Origin: Crossiella cryophila
GTDB lineage: Bacteria; Actinomycetota; Actinomycetes; Mycobacteriales; Pseudonocardiaceae
Direction: 5' to 3'
NCBI RefSeq assembly: GCF_014204915.1
Contig: NZ_JACHMH010000001.1
Coordinates: forward strand, 4,179,501-4,243,500
DNA length: 64,000 nucleotides
A program made the translations under genes and the position numbers. Position 1 is the stretch's first letter. Every line of letters begins with the position of its first letter. Shown here piece after piece: positions 27,720 through 35,324 of the stretch. The notes below the pieces were generated by a model. That model was not told the origin of the DNA, did not search any database, and was given only the letters and a program-made list of their open reading frames with translations.

Positions 27720-27988
27720 TACGAGCACTGCTCTTTGCCCTTGTTCTTGTCTTTGATTTTCCCCCCCATCCTTTGATTTCTGCCCGTCCGGCGAGGACGA
27801 TCTTGATCTTGATTTTCGTTCGGGTACCTCAGCAACAGAGGCCAACAGCGCAAAGATCAAGAGCGGAAAAGATGGCCTCGCCGGCCGGGCAGACCACCGG
27901 AGGGGGGAGGGCAGATCAAGAGCCGGGATGAGCAGGTTGCGGGGCGGGGTTTGGGTTGCCGGGGCCGGTTCCAGCGTGGCTCCGAGGG

Positions 27989-28138
27989 CTCGCGTGTTCT
28001 CCGTACGGCCTTCCGCAAGCCAACCACACCTCACCGAGCGGCCCCCGTCACCTTGGGAGGCTAGGGCGGCGGCAGGTTGCAGGGGCCACTCGGCGAGGCG
28101 CGGTCAGCAAGCTCCAGGCCGTACGGAGAACACACGAG
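27989..28138 (-). repeat. structured ~150-nt hairpin element, copy C
   Basis: Outer stem 27989-28011 with 28116-28138 (23 bp, one wobble) has no sequence similarity to the outer stems of copies A and B. Internal loops 28012-28022 and 28105-28115 are again 11 and 11 nt. Inner stem 28023-28045 with 28082-28104 has 23 bp with four wobbles. The 36-nt apical loop reads GCCGCCGCCCTAGCC on the minus strand. All five imperfect pairs are G-U in a minus-strand transcript and A-C in a plus-strand one. It faces copy A 270 bp away. Confidence 0.75.
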
Positions 28139-28182
28139 AACCCTCGTCGTGGGGGTCTACCCCCAACCCCAAACCCCGCCCC

Positions 28183-28248
28183 GTCCCATAACGGCCAACG
28201 ACCCGTCCCACAACGGCCAACACGGCGTACAAGAACGGCCAACACGGC
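28183..28248. repeat. three forward 22-bp units (everted arm of copy 2)
   Basis: AACGGCCAAC cores begin at 28190, 28212 and 28234, exactly 22 bp apart, with linkers of the GTCCCA(T/C) and GTACAAG types. Together with the reverse arm at 27431 they bracket hairpin elements A and C. The remaining 160 bases up to the next gene show only G-rich sequence and its promoter region. Confidence 0.85.
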
Positions 28249-28408
28249 GGGGGGTTGGGGTTTTGGGTTGGCTGGGGGTGACCGTTCGTCGACTGGTGGG
28301 GGTCGTTGGCCGCTGTGTCACCCGGCGGGGGGAAGGGGTGAGCTGACAGCGGGAACCCGTGCTGACTACCGTCTGTGGCCATTCGGACGAACCGGAGGAG
28401 CCTGAACG

Positions 28409-29947
28409 ATGCGGGTACCGTTGACCGTCGCCGACTTCCTTGACCGGGCGGAGACCGTCTTTCCCACCAGCACCGCGGTGATCGACGAACCCAGCCAGCC
28501 GGCCGCGGTGGTGCCGAGGACGACCTATGGCGAGATGGCCCGGCGGGCGCGGGCCTGGCAGGCCGGGCTGGACCGGCTTGGGGTTGGCGAGGGCGAGCGG
28601 GTCGCCGTGGTCAGTCACAACTCGGCGCGGCTGCTCGAACTGTTGCACGCGGTGCCCGCCAGTGGGCGAATCTGCGTGCCGGTGAACTTCCGGCTGCGGC
28701 CGGAGGAGATCGACTACATCATCGGCCACAGCGGCGCCTCGGTGCTGCTGGTCGACCCGGAACTCGCGCCCTCGCTGACCGGGACCACCGCGCGGCACAA
28801 GTTCATCCTCGGCGACGAGACCGAGGCCGAGGTGATGCGCTTCGACACCGAGCCGCGGGCCTGGGCCGCGCCCGATGAGGACGCGACCGCCACCATCAAC
28901 TACACCTCGGGCACCACCGCCCGCCCCAAGGGCGTGCAGATGACCCATCGCAACATCTGGATCAACGCGATGACCTTCGGGCTGCACGCGCGGGTCTGGG
29001 AACGCGACGTCTACCTGCACACGCTGCCGATGTTCCACTGCAACGGCTGGGGCATGCCCTTCGCCGCCACCGGGCTGGGCGTGCCGCAGGTGGTGCTGCG
29101 CAAGGTCGACGGCGCCGAGATCCTCCGCCGCGTCCAGGAGCACGGCGTGACGCTGGCCTGTGGCGCGCCCGCGGTGTGGAACATGGTCCTGGACGCCGCG
29201 CAGGACTGGGACGGCGAGATCCCCGGCCGGGACAAGGTGCGCATCGTGTGCGCGGGCGCGCCGCCGCCCACCCGCACCATCGCCCGCATCGAGGAGGAAC
29301 TCGGCTGGCGGTTCCAGCAGCTCTACGGTCTCACCGAGACCTCGCCCTTCCTCACCTTCAACCGCACCCGCCCGGCCGACCTCGACCTCTCCGCCGAGGA
29401 GCAGGCCCGCAAGCTCTCCCGCGCTGGCGCGCCCGGCATCGGCGTGCGGCTGAAGATCTCCGAGACCGGCGAGGTGCTGGCCCGCTCCAACACCGTGCTC
29501 GGCGGCTACTGGGAGAACCCGGCGGCCACCGAGACGGCCCTGGAGGGCGGCTGGTTCCACACCGGGGACGGCGGCACCCTCGACGAGGAGGGCCACCTGA
29601 CGATCTCCGACCGGAAGAAGGACGTGATCATCACCGGCGGGGAGAACGTCTCGTCCATCGAGGTCGAGGACTGCGTGTTCAGTCACCCATCCGTGGCTGA
29701 AGTAGCCGTCATCGGCGTACCCGATGACAAATGGGGCGAGACGATCAAGGCGCTGGTCGTGGTGAGCGAGGGCGCGCAGGTCAGCGAGGCCGACATCATC
29801 GCGCACTGCAAGCGAAAACTGGCCGGCTACAAGGCGCCGACTACAGTCGAGTTCCGCGAGTCCATTCCGCGTACGGCCACCGGGAAAATCCAGAAGTTCA
29901 AGCTTCGCGAGCCCTACTGGGCCGGTTTGGACCGCAAGGTGAACTAG
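28409..29947 (+). CDS. AMP-forming acyl-CoA synthetase / fatty acid-CoA ligase
   Basis: The enzyme activates a carboxylic acid with ATP and joins it to CoA. The 512-residue product has the AMP-binding P-loop YTSGTTARPKGV (165-176), the linker motif YGLTETSPF, GGYWENPAATE, the adenylate-binding GWFHTGDGGTLDEEGHLTI, the hinge DRKKDVIITGGENVSS and the catalytic lysine in RTATGKIQKFKLRE. These point to the medium/long-chain FadD-like branch. GGAGG lies upstream of the ATG at 28409. It stands alone, downstream of the repeat region, and ends at a textbook terminator. The acid substrate is not predictable. Confidence 0.92.
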   Translation: MRVPLTVADFLDRAETVFPTSTAVIDEPSQPAAVVPRTTYGEMARRARAWQAGLDRLGVGEGERVAVVSHNSARLLELLHAVPASGRICVPVNFRLRPEEIDYIIGHSGASVLLVDPELAPSLTGTTARHKFILGDETEAEVMRFDTEPRAWAAPDEDATATINYTSGTTARPKGVQMTHRNIWINAMTFGLHARVWERDVYLHTLPMFHCNGWGMPFAATGLGVPQVVLRKVDGAEILRRVQEHGVTLACGAPAVWNMVLDAAQDWDGEIPGRDKVRIVCAGAPPPTRTIARIEEELGWRFQQLYGLTETSPFLTFNRTRPADLDLSAEEQARKLSRAGAPGIGVRLKISETGEVLARSNTVLGGYWENPAATETALEGGWFHTGDGGTLDEEGHLTISDRKKDVIITGGENVSSIEVEDCVFSHPSVAEVAVIGVPDDKWGETIKALVVVSEGAQVSEADIIAHCKRKLAGYKAPTTVEFRESIPRTATGKIQKFKLREPYWAGLDRKVN

Positions 29948-29970
29948 ACCCTTTACCGGATCGTTTCCGC

Positions 29971-30004
29971 AGCTCGGGGCACCTCGTGTGCCCCGAGCTT
30001 TTTT
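29971..30004 (+). terminator. Rho-independent terminator
   Basis: A 12-bp perfect stem (AGCTCGGGGCAC with its complement), loop CTCGT, followed by six T. It begins 24 bases after the acyl-CoA ligase stop and is the clearest intrinsic terminator in the window. Confidence 0.93.
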
Positions 30005-30235
30005 GTGCACAGCGCGTGTGCTGAATGCCTCAATCGGGCGACTTTGTCCCCAGTAAATGTGACACGTGTGAGGGATGAGGCGCGTGTTCATGTTGAGATC
30101 ACTGGCGACTGGTGGGGCTGAATGTCACAGTTGCTCAGCGTGTCCGACCGCAGCCGTTCGGTACCCGGCGTGTAGGCCGAGCGGGGGTTGGCGGCCGGGC
30201 GCGACCGGCGGAGGGAAGGTTCGGAGGTGGGCGAC

Positions 30236-31594
30236 ATGCCGACACGACGGAACCTCGTCTTGGGTTTGGCGATGACCACGCTGGCGGCCGCGCTGCTCGC
30301 GGGCACGCCGGGAGTGGCGGCCGCCGTGCCACCGCCACCGCCCAATCCCAGCGACTCCGACCTCCGCGACGGCCGCGCCCAGGTCGACTCCAAAGCGGGC
30401 GAGGTCGGCAGGCTGGCCAACGAGCTGAGCCGGGCCGAGGCACGCCTGGACGAGCTGATGGCCGACGTCGAACTCCGCCGCGAGGAGGCGATGAAGGCCC
30501 TGGTCGACCTGGAGGCCGCCCAGGAGGTCGCGGACCGGGCCAAGGCCGAGGCCCGCGGCGCCCGCGCCGAGGCCGACGCCGCCGCCAAGGCCATCGAGGA
30601 CCTGCGCGCCAAGGCCGACGCCTTCGTCGCCGCGACCTACCAGAACGGCAACCTGCTCGACACCACCGGCGCGCTGTTCACCGCCAAGAACCCCCAGGAG
30701 ATCCTGGACCGCACCGAGATGCTGGAGCTGATCAGCGGCTCCCAGGCCAACGTCCTGGAGGTCATGCGCCGGGCGCGCACGGACAAGGCCAACAAGGACT
30801 CCCTCGCGCGCAAGGCCCTGGAGCTGGCCGAGGCCAAGCAGAACGAGGCCGAGGCGGCCAAGCGGGTCGCGGACAAGGCCCAGGCCATTGCCGTGCAGGC
30901 GGGCAGCACCCAGGAAGCGCGGGCCAACGAGATCGAGGCCACCAGGGTCGCGGTGGAGAAGCAGCTCTTCGAGGCCCGCAACCACGTCAGCGGCCTGCAG
31001 GGACAGCGGCAGCGCTACGAGGACTGGCTGGCCGCCAAGCGCCGCGAGGAGGAGGAGCGGCAGCGCCGCGAAGCCGAGGAGGCCCGCCGGGCCGCCGCGG
31101 CCGCCGCCACCCAGAACCGCCCGGCCTCCCGCCCGCAGACCGCCGCCCGCCCCACCGTCGCCCCGGCGCCCGGCCGCGGCGTGCAGATCGCGATCAACCG
31201 CGCGCTCTCCCAGCTCGGCGTGGTCTACGCCTGGGGCGGCGGCAACGGCTCCGGCCCGACCCGCGGCATCCGGGACGGCGGCGTCGCCGACTCCTACGGC
31301 GACTACCGCAAGGTCGGCTTCGACTGCTCCGGCCTGATGATCTACGCCTACGCCGGGATCGGCATCAACCTGCCGCACTACAGCGGCTACCAGTACAACT
31401 ACGGCCGCCGGGTGCCGCTGTCCCAGATGGCGGCAGGCGACATGCTGTTCTGGGCCACTGGCGGACGCATCCACCACGTGGCGATGTACCTGGGCGGCGG
31501 CCGGATGGTCGAGGCCCCGCACTCCGGCTCCCGGGTGCGGATCTCGCCGGTGCGCTACGGCGGGCTGATGCCCTACGCGGTGCGCCTGGTCTGA
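30236..31594 (+). CDS. secreted NlpC/P60 peptidoglycan hydrolase with coiled-coil domain
   Basis: The product is 452 residues from ATG 30236, nine bases after GGAGG. A signal peptide covers about 1-35 (TLAAALLAGTPGVAAA). Residues 45-300 form a long alpha-helical coiled coil rich in Ala, Glu, Arg and Lys, as in RipA/RipC-type cell-separation hydrolases. A Pro/Ala/Thr linker leads to the NlpC/P60 domain with Cys364 in VGFDCSGLM, the His pair at 413-414 in RIHHVAMYLGGG, and the polar third residue further on. It cleaves the D-Glu to diaminopimelate bond in cell-wall peptides. The leader has a GTCACAG and an inverted TGTGAC motif (30124, 30059) that might serve MtrA-like control; this is weak. 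Confidence 0.9.
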   Translation: MPTRRNLVLGLAMTTLAAALLAGTPGVAAAVPPPPPNPSDSDLRDGRAQVDSKAGEVGRLANELSRAEARLDELMADVELRREEAMKALVDLEAAQEVADRAKAEARGARAEADAAAKAIEDLRAKADAFVAATYQNGNLLDTTGALFTAKNPQEILDRTEMLELISGSQANVLEVMRRARTDKANKDSLARKALELAEAKQNEAEAAKRVADKAQAIAVQAGSTQEARANEIEATRVAVEKQLFEARNHVSGLQGQRQRYEDWLAAKRREEEERQRREAEEARRAAAAAATQNRPASRPQTAARPTVAPAPGRGVQIAINRALSQLGVVYAWGGGNGSGPTRGIRDGGVADSYGDYRKVGFDCSGLMIYAYAGIGINLPHYSGYQYNYGRRVPLSQMAAGDMLFWATGGRIHHVAMYLGGGRMVEAPHSGSRVRISPVRYGGLMPYAVRLV

Positions 31595-31595
31595 C

Positions 31596-32516
31596 CTAGG
31601 CGTTCGCCCGGCGCAGGCGCTCGGCCGCCTGCGCCAGGACGGCGTCGCAACACACCGGCCGGTCGCCGTGCAGTGCCTCCCAGCGGGCGTTGTGCACGGC
31701 GGGCCACAGGCTGGCCGCCCACGCGATCTCCTGCTCCGCCTTGGTGAACCGGCGTCCCCGGAGATCCTGGTACGTGGCCAGGAACGCGGCGGAACTCTCG
31801 ATCGGGGCCAGGGTTGGCGGCGAGGCACTGGCGAACGTGCCGGACGCCGCACCGACCAGGGCCGCCTCCGGCTGCCAGGCCAGGCTGTCCCAGTCGTGCA
31901 CGGCCCACACGTTCCCGTCGCGCCAGCGCAGGTTCTGCGCCTCGAAGTCGGCGTGGCCCAGCACGCACGGCAGGTCCGCGGCCAGTAACCGCCCGCGCGC
32001 CCGCTCGGCCGTGTCGAGGATGTGCGCGGGCACAGCGCTCTGGTCCCGTCTGTCCAGGAACGCGATCGAGGGCCACAGTCCGGAATCGCCGTGATCCCAC
32101 CGCACCCAGCGCGGATTCGGCAGCGGCGGCGCGACCCGCACCTCGGTCAGTTCGGCCATCAACCGGGCGAACACCGCCGCGTAGCGGGTGGCGACCTCCG
32201 GTGCGTCGCCGCGCAGCAGGTCGCCGCCGGGCCGGGACTGCTCGGCGTGCACGGCCAGCGCGCCGACTCCGACCACCGGCGTGATCGGCAGCGGACACGG
32301 AAACCCCCGCTCCGCCAACAGTTTCTGCGCGGCCACGCAGGACGCGGCCCGGCCGTCATCCGTGCGCGCCTTCACCACGACGTCCAGCCCGCCGGCCAGC
32401 CGCAGCCCGAACACCGCCGAGAGCGACCGCCGCGCGAATCGCACACCGACCGGCTCCGCGCCCAGCACCTCCACACACCAGCCCGGCAACCACTCCGGCA
32501 ACTCGCCGGGTGTCAT
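31596..32516 (-). CDS. APH/choline-kinase-like phosphotransferase
   Basis: The product is 306 residues. It shows the protein-kinase-like fold of aminoglycoside phosphotransferases: the ATP lysine region GLRLAGGLDVVVKAR, the catalytic loop VLGHADFEAQNLRW (His-x-Asp-x4-Asn) and the metal aspartate in VWAVHDWDSLAW. The family phosphorylates antibiotics, macrolides, choline or amino sugars; the substrate is not evident. Its ATG shares one base with the stop of the upstream MerR gene (TGATG), so the pair is coupled. It converges with the NlpC/P60 gene with one base between stops. Confidence 0.82.
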   Translation of the reverse strand: MTPGELPEWLPGWCVEVLGAEPVGVRFARRSLSAVFGLRLAGGLDVVVKARTDDGRAASCVAAQKLLAERGFPCPLPITPVVGVGALAVHAEQSRPGGDLLRGDAPEVATRYAAVFARLMAELTEVRVAPPLPNPRWVRWDHGDSGLWPSIAFLDRRDQSAVPAHILDTAERARGRLLAADLPCVLGHADFEAQNLRWRDGNVWAVHDWDSLAWQPEAALVGAASGTFASASPPTLAPIESSAAFLATYQDLRGRRFTKAEQEIAWAASLWPAVHNARWEALHGDRPVCCDAVLAQAAERLRRANA

Positions 32517-32890
32517 CAGCCCTGCGCCGCGCACGGCTTTCCCGCGGCCAGCGAGGAGGCGGAGGTGGTGATGATGGCGTTGAGCCGGTCCCTGGTCGAG
32601 GTCAGACCGGTGATCTGGTCGTTGATCCGGTCCCGCTCGGTGGTCAGCCGGTCCAGCAGCTCCGGGGTCACCTCGCCGGTGAGCACGCACGGCAGGATGC
32701 CCAGGATCGTCCGGCTGGACAGCCCGGCCGCGTAGAGCTGCTGGATCAGCTGGACCCGGCCGACCGCGCCCTCCGGGTAGTGCCGCTGCCCGCTCGCGCT
32801 GCGCGCCGAGACCAGCAGCTGCTGCTCCTCGTAGTACCGCAACGCCCGCACGCTCACGCCCGTCCTGGCCGCCAGTTCGCCGATGCGCAT
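32516..32890 (-). CDS. MerR family regulator
   Basis: From ATG 32890 the product is 124 residues; a TTG at 32932 would add 14. The N-terminus MRIGELAARTGVSVRALRYYEEQQLL is the classical MerR winged helix, followed by SGQRHYPEGAVGRVQLIQQLYAAGLSS. The C-terminal helix (about 75-115) would be the dimerising coiled coil. A single cysteine in ILPCVLTGE and one near the C-terminus do not form a known metal site. It is divergent from the serine hydrolase over a promoter with a 20-bp spacer, the mark of MerR activation, and coupled to the phosphotransferase. Confidence 0.85.
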   Translation of the reverse strand: MRIGELAARTGVSVRALRYYEEQQLLVSARSASGQRHYPEGAVGRVQLIQQLYAAGLSSRTILGILPCVLTGEVTPELLDRLTTERDRINDQITGLTSTRDRLNAIITTSASSLAAGKPCAAQG

Positions 32891-32935
32891 GTCTTGCCTG
32901 TTCGGACCCACCTGTTGCCTCTTCGCACTCAACCC

Positions 32936-32967
32936 TTGCCTCTGACGTCAATGTCAGGTTTTAGCTT
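32936..32967 (+). promoter_or_regulatory. MerR-type promoter with 20-bp spacer and operator dyad
   Basis: TTGCCT (32936) and TAGCTT (32962) are separated by 20 bp, and the dyad CTGAC-N6-GTCAG (32942-32957) lies between them. Overlong spacers with a central dyad are the standard arrangement for MerR activators. The hydrolase ATG is seven bases past the -10 element, so its mRNA would be leaderless. Confidence 0.5.
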
Positions 32968-32973
32968 AACGGC

Positions 32974-34113
32974 ATGACCGAGATCCGGGGCACGCACGAT
33001 GCCCGATTCGAGACCGTCCGCGCCGCGTTCGCGGAGAACGTGGCCACCGGCGCGGAACTGGGCGCGTCGCTGGTGGTCGACATCGACGGCGAGATCGTGC
33101 TCGACCTGTGGGGCGGCTTCCGCGACCAGGCCCGCACCGCGGTGTGGGACGAGCACACCATCACCAACGTCTGGTCCACCACCAAGACCGTCACCAGCCT
33201 GGCCGCGCTGATGCTGGTGGACCGGGGCGACCTGGACCTGTACGCGCCGGTGGCCAAGTACTGGCCGGAGTTCGCCGCCAACGGCAAGGACGCGATCGAG
33301 GTCCGGCACCTGCTCGGGCACACCTCCGGGGTCTCGGCCTGGGAGCAGCCGGTGGTGGCCGAGGACGTCTTCGACTGGGAGCGCTCTACCGCGATGCTGG
33401 CCGCGCAGGCCCCGTGGTGGGAACCGGGCACCGCCTCCGGCTACCACATGCTCAACTTCGGCCACCTGATCGGCGAACTCGTCCGCCGGGTCACCGGCAA
33501 GTCGCTGAAGCGGTTCGTCGCCGAGGAGATCGCCGGACCGCTGGGCGCGGACTTCCAGATCGGCGCCCTCGAACAGGACTGGGGCCGGATCGCGGAGCTG
33601 GTCCCGCCGCCGCCCCTGGACTTCGACCTGGAAGCACTCGGCCCGGACAGCATCATCGTCCGGAGCCTGACCGGACCGGCGATGACCGCGGAGGTGGCCA
33701 GGACCGCGGCCTGGCGCGGTGCGGACATCGGCGGGGCGAACGGGCACGGCAACGCCCGGTCGGTGGCCAGGATGCTGTCCGCGATCACCCTCGGCGGCAC
33801 CGTCGGCGGCCACCGGCTGCTCGGCCAGGACACCATCGAGGCCATTTTCGCCGAGCAGGCCAACGGCATCGACCTCGCGCTGGGCATCCCGCTGCGCTGG
33901 GGCATCGGCTACGCGCTGCCCCGCCCGGACCTGCTGCCCTGGATCCCGGAGGGCAAGATCTGCTTCTGGGGCGGCTGGGGCGGCTCGATGATCATCATGG
34001 ACCTGGAGCGGCGGTTGACGATCTCCTACGTGATGAACCGGATGGCGCCCGGCATCATCGGCTCGGACCGCAGCGGGACCTACGTGGACGCGGTCTACCA
34101 CGCCCTGCGCTGA
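32974..34113 (+). CDS. serine hydrolase of the beta-lactamase/esterase EstB family
   Basis: The product is 379 residues with no signal peptide, so it is probably cytosolic, unlike true beta-lactamases. The nucleophile motif Ser68-x-x-Lys71 lies in VWSTTKTVTSL, and the second motif tyrosine is likely Tyr157 in TASGYHMLNFGHL. Conserved family segments are HLLGHTSGVSAW, and the GGWGGSMIIMD region takes the place of the third motif. Such enzymes act as esterases or amidases on small esters. It is divergent from a MerR regulator and probably activated by it. Confidence 0.85.
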   Translation: MTEIRGTHDARFETVRAAFAENVATGAELGASLVVDIDGEIVLDLWGGFRDQARTAVWDEHTITNVWSTTKTVTSLAALMLVDRGDLDLYAPVAKYWPEFAANGKDAIEVRHLLGHTSGVSAWEQPVVAEDVFDWERSTAMLAAQAPWWEPGTASGYHMLNFGHLIGELVRRVTGKSLKRFVAEEIAGPLGADFQIGALEQDWGRIAELVPPPPLDFDLEALGPDSIIVRSLTGPAMTAEVARTAAWRGADIGGANGHGNARSVARMLSAITLGGTVGGHRLLGQDTIEAIFAEQANGIDLALGIPLRWGIGYALPRPDLLPWIPEGKICFWGGWGGSMIIMDLERRLTISYVMNRMAPGIIGSDRSGTYVDAVYHALR

Positions 34114-34128
34114 GTTGTCGTCGCGGAC

Positions 34129-34236
34129 TCAGATCCCCGGCCTGCCGCGTTCGAGGTGGGCGAAGGCGACCTCCAGGGCGGCCAGGTCGGGGATCTCCAG
34201 CATGTAGCGGGCCGGCAGCCGCCGGGACAACTCGTC
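34129..34236 (-). pseudogene. 3' remnant of an unidentified minus-strand gene
   Basis: The minus strand encodes a protein-like tail (LPARYMLEIPDLAALEVAFA, then HLERGRPGI and a stop at 34129) with normal codon use but no start or ribosome site. It meets a plus-strand remnant near 34245. I do not recognise the family. Confidence 0.4.
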
Positions 34237-34249
34237 CTCGGGGCGTCCC

Positions 34250-34335
34250 GGATCGCGGTGCTGGACCCGGCGGTGGCGGCCCGGTTGTGGCAGGTCAGCG
34301 CCGAGTTGACCGGGGTGGGACCGGAGCTGGACTGA
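34250..34335 (+). pseudogene. 3' remnant of a short-chain dehydrogenase gene
   Basis: The plus strand reads AVLDPAVAARLWQVSAELTG, then VGPELD and a stop at 34333. This matches the C-terminal end common in actinobacterial retinol-dehydrogenase-like SDR proteins. No upstream SDR sequence exists. It overlaps the 3' end of the DMT transporter on the other strand, which suggests a deletion joined the two. Confidence 0.45.
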
Positions 34336-35278
34336 CCCGCCGGGTGCGGGCGGCCAGGAGCACCGCGATCAGGGTGAGCGCGGCGCCGGCCCAGGTGGCC
34401 AGGGTCGGCGCCGGGCCGGGGGTGACCGCGTCCAGGACCACCGCGCCGAGGAGTTGCCCGGCCACGCTGGCCAGGCCGTAGACCAGCACGCCGATCTCGC
34501 GCACGGCCAGGGTGGCCACCGCGACCACGGCGATGCCGATCATCCCCGCCAGGTAGAACCACGGTTCGGCCGGGAATGGCCGGCCCGGCCAGCCCTGCAC
34601 GGCCACCTGCACCGCGAGCAGCAGGCCCAGGGTGAGGGTGGCGACCAGGAAGTTGAGCGTGGTCGCGGGCCATGGCGAGCCCGCCGCGGCGGCCACCCGC
34701 CCGTTGAACGCCGACTGCACCGCCCCGGCCGCCCCCGCGACCAGCGGCAACGCCACCAGGACGAGGGTGCTGGTGTCGCCGAAGCGGTCCAGTCCGGCCA
34801 CCGCGACCGCGAGCACGCACAGCAGCGCGCCGCCGAGCCGGGCCGTGGTCACCGGTTGCACGCCACCCGGCCCGAGCCCCCACCGGTCCGCGGCCAGGCT
34901 GCCGGTGACCGTGCCCGCCACGATCGCCACGGTGAACACCGCGACCCCCAGCGAGGTGACCGTGACGCCCTGACCACCGACGATCAGCGCCCCGGCGATG
35001 CCGCCCGCGCAGTGCCACCAGCGCAACCCGCCGTCGCGCACCGCCTCCCGCAGCTTCCGTATCCCGCGCCGACCGGCCGGTAGCGCGGGCACCACGGCCA
35101 GCAGCACCAGCAGCCCGCCCGCGGTGGTCAGCAGCGAGGCGGCGAACCCGTTGCCCAGCCGGGCCCCGAACTCGCCGTTCATCCGCGCCTGACCGGCCAG
35201 TCCCACCCCGGCGAGCACGGTGGCCGACACCGCGAGCGCTCGCCGCGGCCTGATCTCCACAACTGTTGTCACGTGCAC
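34295..35278 (-). CDS. DMT superfamily transporter (YdcZ/EamA-like)
   Basis: The product is 327 residues with about ten hydrophobic helices, for example LLTTAGGLLVLLAVVPAL, VAVFTVAIVAGTVTGSLA, FYLAGMIGIAVVAVATLAV and WAGAALTLIAVLLAA. The halves are related (QARMNGEFGARLGN and VQSAFNGRVAAAAGSPWPA), as in the DUF606/YdcZ class of drug/metabolite transporters. The start is GTG 35278 or a GTG two codons on. The last 15 residues are read from antisense of an SDR remnant, so the natural C-terminus may have been replaced. The substrate is unknown. Confidence 0.8.
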   Translation of the reverse strand: MHVTTVVEIRPRRALAVSATVLAGVGLAGQARMNGEFGARLGNGFAASLLTTAGGLLVLLAVVPALPAGRRGIRKLREAVRDGGLRWWHCAGGIAGALIVGGQGVTVTSLGVAVFTVAIVAGTVTGSLAADRWGLGPGGVQPVTTARLGGALLCVLAVAVAGLDRFGDTSTLVLVALPLVAGAAGAVQSAFNGRVAAAAGSPWPATTLNFLVATLTLGLLLAVQVAVQGWPGRPFPAEPWFYLAGMIGIAVVAVATLAVREIGVLVYGLASVAGQLLGAVVLDAVTPGPAPTLATWAGAALTLIAVLLAARTRRVSPAPVPPRSTRR

Positions 35279-35324
35279 CGATTCTTCTCGGCCACACCCG
35301 GGAGCGCGCGCGGATTTCGGCCGC

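Noticed and set aside
27626-28034. Short open frames across the hairpin elements (for example minus 27642-28034)
   Set aside because: They merely read through the palindromes, change between copies and lack ribosome sites.
27568-28138. Hairpins A and C as integron attC sites
   Set aside because: Folded single-strand sites fit the general idea, but the R'/R'' core motifs, extra-helical bases and an integrase or cassette genes are not seen.
30005-30235. c-di-AMP (ydaO) riboswitch in the leader of the NlpC/P60 gene
   Set aside because: Such leaders are common for this gene type in actinobacteria, but I could not find the conserved core with GACC and AGCTAACC segments in the right order. A covariance search with the Rfam ydaO model would decide.
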